60,462 nucleotides of DNA from Cellulomonas sp. (GTDB lineage: Bacteria; Actinomycetota; Actinomycetes; Actinomycetales; Cellulomonadaceae): assembly GCF_015234515.1 (NCBI RefSeq), contig NZ_JADGMY010000023.1, forward strand, positions 331,882 through 392,343. The letters run 5' to 3'. Below are positions 46,624 through 54,855 of the stretch, one piece after another; within the stretch, counting starts at the first letter, position 1; every line of letters starts with the position of its first letter. A program made the position numbers and the translations under genes. The notes beneath the pieces were generated by a model. The model was not told the DNA's origin. It ran no database searches and saw nothing but the letters and a program-made list of their open reading frames with translations.

Positions 46624-47139
46624 GTGTCGGGTGAGGTCGAGGGTGGCGCGGACGCGCTGCTGCGCGCCACTCATGCCGCGCACGCCGCCGCGCTGCACCG
46701 CTACGTGGCACGCCTCACCGACCCGGCTCGCGCCCCCGACGTCGTGCAGGAGACGCTGCTGCGCGCGTGGCGGCACCCCGAGGTGCTGACGCGCCCCGAG
46801 CCGTCCGTGCGGGCCTGGCTGTTCACGGTCGCGCGGAACCTCGTCGTCGACGACGCCCGCAGCGCCCACCGGCGCCACGAGCTGCCGTCCCACGCGCCGC
46901 CCGAGACCGTCACGGACGACGCGACGCAGGCCGTCCTCGACCGCTGGCTGGTCGCCGACGCCCTCGACGCGCTGTCGCCCGACCACCGCGCGGTGGTCGT
47001 CGGCGCCTACTACGGCGGGCGCTCGGTCGCTGAGCTGGCCGCCGAGCACGGCGTGCCGCCCGGGACGGTCAAGTCGCGGCTGCACTACGCGCTGCGCGCC
47101 CTGCGCCTCGCGCTGCAGGAGAGGGGAGTGACGTCATGA
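46624..47139 (+). CDS. ECF RNA polymerase sigma factor
   Basis: The 171-residue protein has region 2 (ADALLRATHAAHAAALHRYVARLTDPARAPDVVQETLLRAW, then VRAWLFTVARNLVVDDAR) and region 4 (DALSPDHRAVVVGAYYGGRSVAELAAEHGVPPGTVKSRLHYALRALR), the standard ECF arrangement without regions 1 or 3. The gene lies between yceI and the anti-sigma gene, overlapping the latter by ATGA. GGAGGTGG precedes GTG 46624. It likely transcribes its own operon when released from the anti-sigma factor. Confidence 0.92.
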   Translation: MSGEVEGGADALLRATHAAHAAALHRYVARLTDPARAPDVVQETLLRAWRHPEVLTRPEPSVRAWLFTVARNLVVDDARSAHRRHELPSHAPPETVTDDATQAVLDRWLVADALDALSPDHRAVVVGAYYGGRSVAELAAEHGVPPGTVKSRLHYALRALRLALQERGVTS

Positions 47140-47831
47140 GCACCGACCCGTACCGCGAGTGGGACGCGGCGTACGTGCTGGGCGCGCTCGCGCCGGCCGA
47201 GCGGCGGGAGTTCGAGGAGCACCTCGCGGGGTGCGACGCGTGCCGGGCGGCGGTGGGGGAGCTGGCGGGGATGCCTGCGCTGCTGGGGATGGTCCCGGCC
47301 GCGGACGTCGGGGCGCACGACAGCGGGAGCGCGCCCGACGTGGCCGACGTCGTGCCGCTCGCGCAGGTCGCGGCCACCGCCCAGCGGCGGCGCGCCCGGG
47401 GTCGCCTGGCGCTCGCGGGCGCAGCGGCGGCGCTGGTCGTCGTCGCGGGTGCGGCGGGCGCGGCGGTCACCGTGGCGACGTCGTCCCGTCCGGCCGTGGT
47501 CGCGTCCGACGCGCGCACGGTCGAGCTCGTGCCCGTCGCGGGATCGGGGGTCAGCGCCGACCTGACGCTCGCACCGGCGCGGTGGGGCACGCGCCTGGAC
47601 TGGACGTGCGCCTACGAGGCGGCCGAGCTGCCCGAGGGCGTCTACGAGCTGGTGCTCGTCGGCGCGGACGGCGAGCGGTCGGTGGTCGCGACGTGGACGA
47701 GCACGGGCGAGCGGACCGCGGCAGGGTTGGGCGCGTCGTCCGCGCTGCCGGTGGACGGGATCGCGCGCGTCGAGCTGGGCGTGGTGGGGCTGGACCGGCC
47801 GTTGGCCGTGGCCGACGTGACGGACGCCTAG
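47136..47831 (+). CDS. zinc-finger anti-sigma factor, membrane-anchored
   Basis: The 231-residue protein starts with a ZAS-type anti-sigma domain (WDAAYVLGALAPAERREFEEHLAGCDACRAAVGELAGM) whose HxxxCxxC motif (EEHLAGCDAC) binds zinc. A membrane helix follows (LALAGAAAALVVVAGAAGAAV) and an outer domain (about 115-231) resembling the anti-sigma-K C-terminal part. Its ATG overlaps the sigma stop, so the pair is translationally coupled. It should hold the sigma factor at the membrane and respond to an envelope or redox signal through the zinc site. Confidence 0.9.
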   Translation: MSTDPYREWDAAYVLGALAPAERREFEEHLAGCDACRAAVGELAGMPALLGMVPAADVGAHDSGSAPDVADVVPLAQVAATAQRRRARGRLALAGAAAALVVVAGAAGAAVTVATSSRPAVVASDARTVELVPVAGSGVSADLTLAPARWGTRLDWTCAYEAAELPEGVYELVLVGADGERSVVATWTSTGERTAAGLGASSALPVDGIARVELGVVGLDRPLAVADVTDA

Positions 47832-49066
47832 CTCCTCCCGGGCGCGCCTCGGCGCAGCCGCAGGCGGTCGGCCATGAGGTCCGCCTCGTCGAGCACCTCG
47901 CCCGCGGCCCAGGTCATGTCGCGCTTCGACGCGGTGATGGGGCGCAGGACCTCCGCCTCGACGAGGCGATCGATCGTCGCGTACGCGCGCGCCGAGGACG
48001 CGCCGGTCAATCGCGCGACGTCGTGAGCATCGACGATCGGGTGAGACGTCAGTAGCGGCAGCAGCGTGGCGGCCGCCGACCCGCCGCGCGGGCGCACGCG
48101 CTCGTGCCACTGCGCAGGCAGGTCCGCCAGCCGCTGGGCGGAGACGGAGGCCTCCTCGGTGGCACGGGTGGTGGCATCGGTCAGGTACGCGACGAACGCC
48201 TCGACCTCGCCCGTGCGGTAGCCGTTGACCAGGTCGAAGTAGTACTCGCGGTCTGCGACGATCGCCGAGGCGACCGGCACGGCCATTCGCCGGGTGACGC
48301 CGCGGTAGCGCCACACGGCGTTGATGAGCGAGCGACCCACGCGTCCGTTGCCGTCGGTGAACGGGTGGATCGACTCGAACTGGACGTGCGCGACCGCTGA
48401 CTGCACCAGCGGGTCCAGGTCGGTGCGGCGCATGAAGGCGACGAGGTCCTCCATGAGCTCGGGGACGCGCTCGTGCACCGGCGGGACGTGCAGCGCGCCC
48501 GCCGGTGAGCGGTTCGAGCCGCCGATCCAGTTCTGGACCTGGCGCAGCTGACCGGCGTACCACTGCTCCTCGGCGTCGTCGGCCATGAGCGGTCGGTGTG
48601 CGGCAAGGATGTCATCGAGGCTCACGCCGTCACTCGCGCGCGTCACGAGGAGGTTCAACCCGTCGATGGCGCCCATGACGGTGCGAGCGCTCTTGGGTGC
48701 GCTGATGCCGTGCTGGGCACGGGCGAGCTGGTCGACGGTCGTCAGCTCCTCTTCGATCCTCGAGGACGCGATCGCCTCGGTGCGCAGCAGGAAGGGCTCG
48801 AGGGCGGCGACCTGGCCTGCGTACGTGCGCTCGAGCACGCCGATCTGGACCTGGGCGGCTCGGCTGGCTTCCAGGAGGTGAGCGGAGGCGGGGACCGGCA
48901 GGTCGGCGATCATCGGTGGGATGGTCGCGGTGTACTCCGTGATCTCGGATCGGCGCCCGGTGCTCGACACCCAGGGCAGGCCCTCGTGCGTGTGCGGCGG
49001 GAAGGTGACGCCTCCGGCCGGCGTCATGCCCGGCCCGGTGCCTGGCGTCGGACGAGGCTGGGTCAT
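47828..49066 (-). CDS. Fic-family AMPylase with N-terminal inhibitory motif and C-terminal wHTH
   Basis: The 412-residue protein has the Fic/DOC N-terminal region with a candidate inhibitory helix (EAIASSRIEEELT), the catalytic motif HPFTDGNGRVGR with H234, and a C-terminal winged-helix segment (DAHDVARLTGASSARAYATIDRLVEAEVLRPI). Fic enzymes transfer AMP to Tyr, Ser or Thr hydroxyls of target proteins; the wHTH suggests it also binds DNA and may regulate itself. Upstream inverted repeats support this. Its stop overlaps the anti-sigma stop by a shared CTAG. Confidence 0.88.
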   Translation of the reverse strand: MTQPRPTPGTGPGMTPAGGVTFPPHTHEGLPWVSSTGRRSEITEYTATIPPMIADLPVPASAHLLEASRAAQVQIGVLERTYAGQVAALEPFLLRTEAIASSRIEEELTTVDQLARAQHGISAPKSARTVMGAIDGLNLLVTRASDGVSLDDILAAHRPLMADDAEEQWYAGQLRQVQNWIGGSNRSPAGALHVPPVHERVPELMEDLVAFMRRTDLDPLVQSAVAHVQFESIHPFTDGNGRVGRSLINAVWRYRGVTRRMAVPVASAIVADREYYFDLVNGYRTGEVEAFVAYLTDATTRATEEASVSAQRLADLPAQWHERVRPRGGSAAATLLPLLTSHPIVDAHDVARLTGASSARAYATIDRLVEAEVLRPITASKRDMTWAAGEVLDEADLMADRLRLRRGAPGRS

Positions 49067-49077
49067 CGTCGGCTCCT

Positions 49078-49109
49078 AACCGAGAAGACTGGAGACACTA
49101 TTCTCGGTT
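49078..49109. promoter_or_regulatory. inverted-repeat operator before the Fic gene
   Basis: AACCGAGAA (49078-49086) and TTCTCGGTT (49101-49109) are perfect 9-bp arms separated by 14 bp, 12 bp before the Fic start. A third TTCTCGG half-site lies at 49141-49147, 40 bp away, on the same face. The Fic protein's own winged helix is the obvious candidate ligand. Confidence 0.6.
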
Positions 49110-49207
49110 GTTGCGCTAAGTGAGAGCAACCGTCGCGCTCTTCTCGGCAACGTCTCGTGCCGGACGGCCGTGCGCGCCGGCACCGGGCGTGCAGCCTCGT
49201 CGCGGAC

Positions 49208-49756
49208 CTAGCCCGCTCGCGGTGGGTGCGGCTGCCGCGGGTCGGGGCGCCGTGCGGGTGCGTCCTCGGGGAAGTCGCCGTCGATCGGGGGGAGCGTGAC
49301 GTCGCAGGCGTCGGTGATGTGCCGCGCGATGTCGGTCAGGGCGGTGACCTGAGCCTCGGTCAGGCCGTCGAAGACACGTCGGCGCACCTCGGTGACGTGG
49401 CCGGGCGCGGTCGCGACGACCTTGGCCCAGCCGTCGTCGGTGAGGGTCGCGAGCGTGGTGCGGCCGTCGGTGGGCTCGGGGCGGCGGCGCACCCAGCCGC
49501 GGTCCTCGAGGCGCGCGACGATGCGGGACAGGTGGGAGAGCGTGACGTCGGCGCGGGCAGCGAGGTCACGCATGCGGCGCGTGCGCTCGGGGGCCATCGA
49601 GAGCCACGCGAGGACCTGGTAGTCGGCGAGGGAGATGCCGGCGTCGCGCTGGAGCTGGGCGTCGAGCAGGTGCGGCAGGTGGGTGAAGAGCCCGCTCACA
49701 GCGATCCACGCGTGCGTCTCGTCGCGCGTGAGCCAGCGCGTTTCGTCGTCCACCAT
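49208..49756 (-). CDS. MarR-family regulator
   Basis: The 182-residue protein has the MarR winged helix: DYQVLAWLSMAPERTRRMRDLAARADVTLSHLSRIVARLEDRGWVRRRPEPTDGRTTLATLTDDGWAKV, with the DGR wing motif. The C-terminal helices support dimerisation. It is divergent from a flavin reductase gene, a classic arrangement for redox- or ligand-sensing MarR repressors. Upstream half-sites GTTACTT/AAGTGAC form the presumed operator. Confidence 0.88.
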   Translation of the reverse strand: MVDDETRWLTRDETHAWIAVSGLFTHLPHLLDAQLQRDAGISLADYQVLAWLSMAPERTRRMRDLAARADVTLSHLSRIVARLEDRGWVRRRPEPTDGRTTLATLTDDGWAKVVATAPGHVTEVRRRVFDGLTEAQVTALTDIARHITDACDVTLPPIDGDFPEDAPARRPDPRQPHPPRAG

Positions 49757-49764
49757 GTGACCAC

Positions 49765-49818
49765 GTTACTTGACATGGGAAGTGACGCGTCCGAGCATCA
49801 GTTGCAGCGGAAAGTAAC
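49765..49818. promoter_or_regulatory. MarR half-sites between marR and FMN reductase genes
   Basis: GTTACTT (49765-49771) and AAGTGAC (49780-49786) form a near-perfect 7-8-7 dyad. AAGTAAC at 49812-49818 repeats the half-site 32 bp further. A -35 TTGACA (49770-49775) lies inside the dyad. Confidence 0.6.
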
Positions 49819-49870
49819 AGTCCGCGTCACGGCCGTCGGGTCGACGGCCACGATCCGCAGGGGAGCCTCC

Positions 49871-50434
49871 ATGAGCACCACCACCGACCTTCGCGTCCTC
49901 CTCGTCGTCGGCAGCGTCCGCGACGACCGCCGCGGCCACCTCGTCGCCGACTGGGTGCGTGACCGGCTGGCCGAGCACGGCGGGCTCGAGGTCGACGTCG
50001 CCGACCTCCGCGACGTCACGCTGCCCGCATCGCTCGACGGGTCCGGCGACACGGCCGCCTGGCGCGCGCGGATCGACGCGGCCGACGCGTTCGTCGTGGT
50101 CACCCCCGAGTACAACCACGGGTACCCCGGCTACCTCAAGATCGCCATCGACTCGGCCTACGACCAGTGGCGCGGCAAGACCGTCGCGTTCGCCTCCTAC
50201 GGCGGCACGGCCGGCGGCGCGCGGGCCGTCGAGCAGCTGCGCCCGGTGTTCGCGGAGGTGCACGCGCACACGGTGCGCGACCAGGTCGTCCTGCCGAACA
50301 TCTGGGAGCTGATCGACGACGAGGGCGTCCTCGACGCGTCGCGCGCCGAGGCCCCCGCGAAGGCGATGCTCGAGCAGCTGGTGTGGTGGGGGACGGCGCT
50401 GCGGACGGCCCGGCAGGCGGACGTCGCGGCGTGA
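49871..50434 (+). CDS. NADPH-dependent FMN reductase
   Basis: The 187-residue protein shows the flavodoxin-like reductase pattern: LLVVGSVRDDRRGHLVADWV (phosphate-binding loop), FVVVTPEYNHGYPGYLKIAIDSAYDQWRGKTVAFASYGGTAGGARAVEQLRPVF. PEYN-G-P and YGG-x-GG are hallmarks of the NADPH-dependent FMN/quinone reductases. It should reduce FMN or quinones in the cytosol and is divergent from a MarR gene. GGGAG precedes ATG 49871. A hairpin follows. Confidence 0.9.
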   Translation: MSTTTDLRVLLVVGSVRDDRRGHLVADWVRDRLAEHGGLEVDVADLRDVTLPASLDGSGDTAAWRARIDAADAFVVVTPEYNHGYPGYLKIAIDSAYDQWRGKTVAFASYGGTAGGARAVEQLRPVFAEVHAHTVRDQVVLPNIWELIDDEGVLDASRAEAPAKAMLEQLVWWGTALRTARQADVAA

Positions 50435-50445
50435 CGCGCGAGTGA

Positions 50446-50475
50446 CCCTCGGGACGCACCTCCCGACCCCGAGGG
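50446..50475 (+). terminator. hairpin after the FMN reductase gene
   Basis: CCCTCGGG (50446-50453) pairs with CCCGAGGG (50468-50475), an 8-bp stem with a 14-nt loop, 11 nt after the stop. Confidence 0.65.
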
Positions 50476-50584
50476 CGCCCGCTGCGGCGCGGCTCGACGC
50501 AGCAGACCGGTGATGTCCGACCGCGGTTGGGCGACCCGCTCGTTCGACGGGTCCACCAGGTCGACTGGCATCGCGCGCGGGGTC

Positions 50585-51310
50585 TCAGCGGGGCAGCTCC
50601 CGGGCGGGGACGGGGACCTCGACCACGCCGTCGCCGTCGCGCCGGACCCGGAACGCCTGTCCGCCGGGGACCTCGCTCACCGCCTCGACCAGCGCACCGT
50701 CGCGCCACAGCAGCGCGACGCCGTCGTCGGCCGCGTACCCGTCGGGCAGCTGGCCGGACCCCACCCACTCCAGGTAGGACTCGCGTCGGCCCGGCTCCGA
50801 GCGGTAGTGCGGGCACGCCGACCCCGGCAGCAGGCCCAGCCCGTCACGCAGCGGCGCGTACGGGCCGAACGAGTCGGTGCTCGACGCCTCGTACCAGCAG
50901 TTCATGCCTGCCGAGATGCCGGCGAGCACCGTGCCGCCGCGCGCGGCCTGCGCCAGCAGCTCCGGCAGCCCGTGCACGCGCCAGACCGCCAGCAGGTTCG
51001 CGGTCGACCCCCCGCCGACGTACACGACGTCCTGGTCGAGCACCTGCTCGAGCCGGTCCAACGGGATCGCCCCGTCGGGTCCGTTGCCGAACAGCGCGAG
51101 GACCGACGTGCGCGCGCGGCCGTCGAACGCGTCGAGGAACCGCTCGACGTACAACGCCGCGTCACCGCTCGCGGTCCCGACGAAGCACACGCGCGGGGTG
51201 TCCGCCCCGGTCAGGCCCAGGACGAAGTCGTCGAGCGCGCCGCCGCCGGCGACCTCCGGCATCGAGAACCCGCCGCCGCCCATCGTCAGGATCGTCCCGC
51301 TGCGCCCCAT
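50585..51310 (-). CDS. peptidase E/cyanophycinase-like (S51) protein
   Basis: The 241-residue protein begins GTILTMGGGGFSMP and has VYVGGGSTANLLAVW and GTVLAGISAGMNCWYE. The nucleophilic Ser lies in the G-I-S-A-G-M elbow, the S51-family mark. The fold is a class I glutamine amidotransferase-like Rossmann variant. Peptidase E enzymes cleave Asp-Xaa dipeptides. No signal peptide is present, so it is cytosolic. Confidence 0.85.
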   Translation of the reverse strand: MGRSGTILTMGGGGFSMPEVAGGGALDDFVLGLTGADTPRVCFVGTASGDAALYVERFLDAFDGRARTSVLALFGNGPDGAIPLDRLEQVLDQDVVYVGGGSTANLLAVWRVHGLPELLAQAARGGTVLAGISAGMNCWYEASSTDSFGPYAPLRDGLGLLPGSACPHYRSEPGRRESYLEWVGSGQLPDGYAADDGVALLWRDGALVEAVSEVPGGQAFRVRRDGDGVVEVPVPARELPR

Positions 51311-51502
51311 GTCTCGGCACCGTAGGGCAGGCGGAGCGTCACGTCGCCCACATTCGGCCCGCTCGCCCGGCCGTACCGGGTACCGTGGGCCGGTCGCGGG
51401 GCCACCGGTCCCGCCGCCACCGGCCGAGCCGCGCGTCATCCCGCGGCCGCCGCCCCGCGCGGGTCCACGTCCGGTGGGCGCCGCCCGCACACCGGAGGAC
51501 CG

Positions 51503-52255
51503 ATGACGTACGAGCTCGCGCTGTTCGACCTGGACGACACCCTCGCCCCGTCGAAGAGCAAGGTGCACCCCGAGATCGTCGACATGATCGTCGCGCTCAC
51601 GCGCGTCGCGCAGGTCGGCATCATCTCCGGCGGCCGGTTCGAGCAGTTCGACGCGCAGCTCCTCTCGTCGATCGACGACACCGCCGCGCTCGCGCGCCTG
51701 CACGTCCTGCCGACGTGCGGCACCCGGTACCTGGTGCACGACGGCGCCGCGTGGTCCGAGGTCTACAGCGAGCCGCTGACCGACGACGAGTCGGCCCGCG
51801 CCGCCGCGGCCGTCGAGAAGTCCGCCCGCGAGCTCGGCCTGTGGGAGGAGAGCACCTGGGGCGACCGCATCGAGCTGCGCGGCAGCCAGGTGACGTTCTC
51901 CGCCCTCGGCCAGGAGGCCCCCGTCGACGCCAAGGCGGCGTGGGACCCGGACGGCGCGAAGAAGGAGAAGCTCCGCGCGGCCGTCGCCGAGCAGCTCCCC
52001 GACCTCGAGGTCCGCTCCGGCGGCTCGACGTCCGTCGACATCACCCGCAAGGGCATCGACAAGGCGTACGGCGTCAACCGCCTGCTCGCGCGCCTCGGCC
52101 TGGAGCCGACGCAGGCCGTGTTCTTCGGCGACCGCCTCGACGAGGGCGGCAACGACTACCCGGTCATCTCGACGGGCGTCCCGTGCGTCGCGGTGGAGGG
52201 CTGGGAGGACACCCCCGCCAAGGTCCGCGCGGCCCTGCCGGCGGCGTTCGCCTGA
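51503..52255 (+). CDS. HAD-IIB hydrolase (SPP/phosphomannomutase-like)
   Basis: The 250-residue protein has HAD motif I (LALFDLDDTLAPSKSKV), motif II (VGIISGG), a type IIB cap, and motif IV in VFFGDRLDEGGNDYPVI. The GSQVTFSALGQ and GGSTSVDITRKGIDKAYGVNRLL segments resemble the cap region of eukaryotic-type phosphomannomutases, so a sugar phosphate is the probable substrate. GGAGG precedes ATG 51503. It may be a phosphatase rather than a mutase; the sequence alone does not decide. Confidence 0.85.
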   Translation: MTYELALFDLDDTLAPSKSKVHPEIVDMIVALTRVAQVGIISGGRFEQFDAQLLSSIDDTAALARLHVLPTCGTRYLVHDGAAWSEVYSEPLTDDESARAAAAVEKSARELGLWEESTWGDRIELRGSQVTFSALGQEAPVDAKAAWDPDGAKKEKLRAAVAEQLPDLEVRSGGSTSVDITRKGIDKAYGVNRLLARLGLEPTQAVFFGDRLDEGGNDYPVISTGVPCVAVEGWEDTPAKVRAALPAAFA

Positions 52256-52324
52256 CGCGTCGCAGGACGTGGACGTGAGGGCTGCCGTCGTCGCGCCGCC
52301 CAGCCCCTCATGCTCTGCCTGGTG

Positions 52325-52591
52325 TCAGGCGGGGCCGGTGGTCGCCGGCTCGACCCAGCGGGGGGTCCCGCGGCGGCGCACGGCGTAGCGGTCCACGACG
52401 TGCTCGATCAGCGCGGCGGGCAGCCGCGAGCCGGCGGTCGTGACGCGGTGCGCGACGTTCACGGGGACGTCGCGGTACTCGTACTCGGCCCAGGTGCCGG
52501 CGGAGACGGACGCGAGACGGACCGTCAGGATGCCGGACGCGGGGTCGTGGCGGGCGGTGCGGGGTCGAAGGGAGGGGGACGTACGGAGCAT
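52325..52591 (-). CDS. small hypothetical protein, possibly KTSC-domain
   Basis: The 88-residue frame has a basic start and a segment GILTVRLASVSAGTWAEYEYRDVPVNVAHRVTTAGSRLPAALIEHVVDRYAVRRR. The Y-E-Y-x-D-V-P spacing followed by a helix recalls the KTSC domain found near lysyl-tRNA synthetase genes, but the match is weak. ATG 52591 has GGTGGAGGG directly before it, which is too close for an ideal ribosome-binding site. Confidence 0.4.
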   Translation of the reverse strand: MLRTSPSLRPRTARHDPASGILTVRLASVSAGTWAEYEYRDVPVNVAHRVTTAGSRLPAALIEHVVDRYAVRRRGTPRWVEPATTGPA

Positions 52592-52682
52592 CCCTCCACC
52601 CTGGGCCGTCCGATGACCTCGTCGGTGGTCAGGAGGTCCCACCCCCGGGCCGGATCGTGTGAGCTGCGACGCAGGACGCCGA

Positions 52683-52727
52683 AGTGTGAAGCGTTGCTGC
52701 CGCTGAGCGGCAACAACGCTTCACACT
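52683..52727 (-). terminator. long imperfect hairpin after the CE2 esterase gene
   Basis: AGTGTGAAGCGTTGCTGCCGCT (22 nt, 52683-52704) pairs with 52706-52727 with one mismatch and a 1-nt gap. It starts 17 nt after the esterase stop on the minus strand. The very long stem is larger than usual terminators and may be a dispersed repeat used as one. Confidence 0.65.
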
Positions 52728-52743
52728 CGTCGTCGGGGGCCCG

Positions 52744-54333
52744 TCACCCGGCCGAGCAGGCGATCGTGGTGCCCGCGGAGGGCGGGGTGCCGGTCGCGAG
52801 GAAGCCGTAGACGGTCGCTCCGCCCGCCGGCAGGGACCCGTTCCACGACGCGTTCTCCACCGTGACGGTCGAGCCCGACGCCGTCGCGACCGACGACCAC
52901 GACTGCGTCAGCGCACCGCCCGCGGGGAGCGTGAACGACGTCCGCCACCGGGAGATCTGCCGCGTGCCCGCCGTGACCTCGACGGACGCCTGGTAGCCGC
53001 CGGGCCACGCGCTGACCACGGTGAGCGTCGCGCGGCACGCGACCACGGGGGCGAGCGTGGGGCTGGGGACCACGGTGGGTGTGGGGGACGACGTGGGTGT
53101 GGGGGACGACGTGGGTGTGGGGGACGACGTGGGTGTGGGGGACGACGTGGGCGTGGGACTCACCGTCGGCGTGGGGGACGACGTGGACGTCGGGTCGACC
53201 GAGGGGGTCGGAGCCACCGTGGGCGTGGGCTCCGGGTCGCCCCCCAGGTCGAGGTCCTGCAGGTAGCCCGTCAGCTGCCCGGCGATGACCCGGTGGTCCG
53301 CGGCCGACGGGTGCCAGTCGCAGCCGCCGTAGTCCAGGCCCTCGTTGCCGTAGTACCAGTAGCGGACCCGGTCGTCGCCGGCGGCGTTGCGCTCCGCGAC
53401 GACGCGCTGCGCGAGGTCCGGCAGGTCGGTGCCCGTGTGCACGTACGTGCCGGTGACCACGAGGTACGCGTCGTCGCCGTAGCGCTCGCGGAGCGTGTCG
53501 AGGAACCCGTGGTACGCCTCGACCCACGCCTCGCGCAGGGACGCGGCGGTCCACGGCTCACCGCTGCCGACGGCCGTCGAGAAGTCGTTGATGCCCAGGC
53601 CGATGACGACCGCGTCGGGGTCCCACCCGGGCGCCGGGTCGCCGGCGGTCGACGCGTCCATGGGCAGCGCCCGCTCGTAGTGCGTCCGGAAGCTCGTGCC
53701 CGCGTCGCTGCCGCCGTAGTTGCGGACCATGCCGCGGCCGGAGAACGCGTTGACCTGGTAGTCGGCGCCCAGGGCACGGGCGGTCAGCGCACCAAAGCTC
53801 AGGTCCGTGTTGGTGGTGCGGGTCAGCTGCGTGGACGTGCACTCCCGGGAGGTCGACGTGTTGCCGTACCCGACCGTGTAGGAGTCGCCGATGAGCTCGA
53901 GCTGGAGGTCACGGGGCTCCGGGGCGGCCAGGACCGTGCTGCCGTCGACGGGCACGAACCCGCCGAACGTGCTGACCGCCCACGGCGCCTCGGAGCGCTT
54001 GACGACCCGCACCGTGTGCTCCCCGGCGCTCAGCCCGTCGACGACGTGCGTCACGCGGCCGGGGGCCACCAGCGTCGCGACCGTCTGGCCGTCGATCGCC
54101 ACGTCGTAGTCGTTCGTCGCGTCGTCGAGGACGATCCCTACGGCCGTCCCGCGGAACCTGCCCTCGAAGTACACGCCCGGCCATGCGTGCTGCCAGGCGG
54201 TCCCGGACTCGACCACGCGGCCGGCGGTGTGGGTGGTCTCCTCCAGCCCGGCCGCGGACGCCACCGCGGCGGGCAGCAGCGCCGCGCAGGTCGCGAGGGC
54301 GGTGAGGGTGACGGTGGCACGCAGGGCTCGCAC
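52744..54333 (-). CDS. secreted CE2-type acetyl(xylan) esterase with CBM2
   Basis: The 529-residue precursor has a signal peptide (MRALRATVTLTALATCAALL, cleavage near residue 28), a beta-sandwich N-terminal domain (about 30-135) and an SGNH hydrolase domain with GDSYTVGYG (S151), GLGINDFST and CDWHPSAADH (D339, H341). A long Ser/Pro/Thr linker leads to a CBM2 (about 430-529). The jelly-roll plus SGNH order is diagnostic of carbohydrate esterase family 2. It should deacetylate xylan or other acetylated glycans outside the cell, helping the GH10 enzymes. GTG 54333 has AAGGGATC upstream. Confidence 0.88.
   Translation of the reverse strand: MRALRATVTLTALATCAALLPAAVASAAGLEETTHTAGRVVESGTAWQHAWPGVYFEGRFRGTAVGIVLDDATNDYDVAIDGQTVATLVAPGRVTHVVDGLSAGEHTVRVVKRSEAPWAVSTFGGFVPVDGSTVLAAPEPRDLQLELIGDSYTVGYGNTSTSRECTSTQLTRTTNTDLSFGALTARALGADYQVNAFSGRGMVRNYGGSDAGTSFRTHYERALPMDASTAGDPAPGWDPDAVVIGLGINDFSTAVGSGEPWTAASLREAWVEAYHGFLDTLRERYGDDAYLVVTGTYVHTGTDLPDLAQRVVAERNAAGDDRVRYWYYGNEGLDYGGCDWHPSAADHRVIAGQLTGYLQDLDLGGDPEPTPTVAPTPSVDPTSTSSPTPTVSPTPTSSPTPTSSPTPTSSPTPTSSPTPTVVPSPTLAPVVACRATLTVVSAWPGGYQASVEVTAGTRQISRWRTSFTLPAGGALTQSWSSVATASGSTVTVENASWNGSLPAGGATVYGFLATGTPPSAGTTIACSAG
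53075..53157 (-). repeat. 18-bp tandem repeat encoding the esterase linker
   Basis: GTGGGTGTGGGGGACGAC occurs four times in perfect tandem (53075-53146) plus a partial fifth unit. Read on the minus strand it encodes SSPTPT repeats of the linker before the CBM2. Confidence 0.9.
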
Positions 54334-54478
54334 GCGCAGATCCCTTCGACTGGCCGGCCGGCGGGACGGCGGGTGTCCTTCGTACCGTGGCCTCCTGCGC
54401 GGGTGCAGCGGGGTGAAGCGATTCGACACGTGCCTGACGGACGTGGTCGATGCGGACCGTCAGCCCCGCCGGACCGGC

Positions 54479-54769
54479 TCAGCTGCCGAGACCCGTGTGC
54501 GCCGACCACCGCGCCGCGGCACGGTCGGCGGCCGACGCGACCAGGGCGGCGAGGTCCGGGCGGTCCGGCACGCGGAAGGACACGTAGCCTCCCCGGCCGC
54601 CCTCGACGGGGCGGCCGTACGCCTTCGCCGCCAGGCTGCCGTCGGGCAGGAGTCGCACGTTGAGCGTCTGCAGCTCGAAGACCTGCCCGCGCCGCTCGTC
54701 CGTCCAGCGCAGGTGCTCGGGGACGGTCACGTTGATCGCCAGGGCGCTGACCTCGACGTCGTCCGTCAT
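54479..54769 (-). CDS. small hypothetical protein
   Basis: The 96-residue protein begins MTDDVEVSALAINVTVPEHLRWTDERRG and contains GQVFELQTLNVRLLPDGSLAAKAYGRPV, with mixed alpha/beta character and no cysteine or membrane segment. ATG 54769 is placed 8 nt after GGAGG; ATG 54778 would overlap it. It follows the cytochrome P450 gene on the same strand after 86 bp. No family recognised. Confidence 0.55.
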   Translation of the reverse strand: MTDDVEVSALAINVTVPEHLRWTDERRGQVFELQTLNVRLLPDGSLAAKAYGRPVEGGRGGYVSFRVPDRPDLAALVASAADRAAARWSAHTGLGS

Positions 54770-54855
54770 GGGGGACATCCTCCGTCACACGGGCGTCGTG
54801 CGACGGTGCCGTGAGCGACTGGATCGCACTGTCACCGGGGGGTGCGTGGGAGGTC

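Noticed and set aside
53075..53157. Tandem 18-bp repeats considered as CRISPR-like or regulatory
   Set aside because: They are in frame, lack spacers and encode the SSPTPT linker of the esterase.
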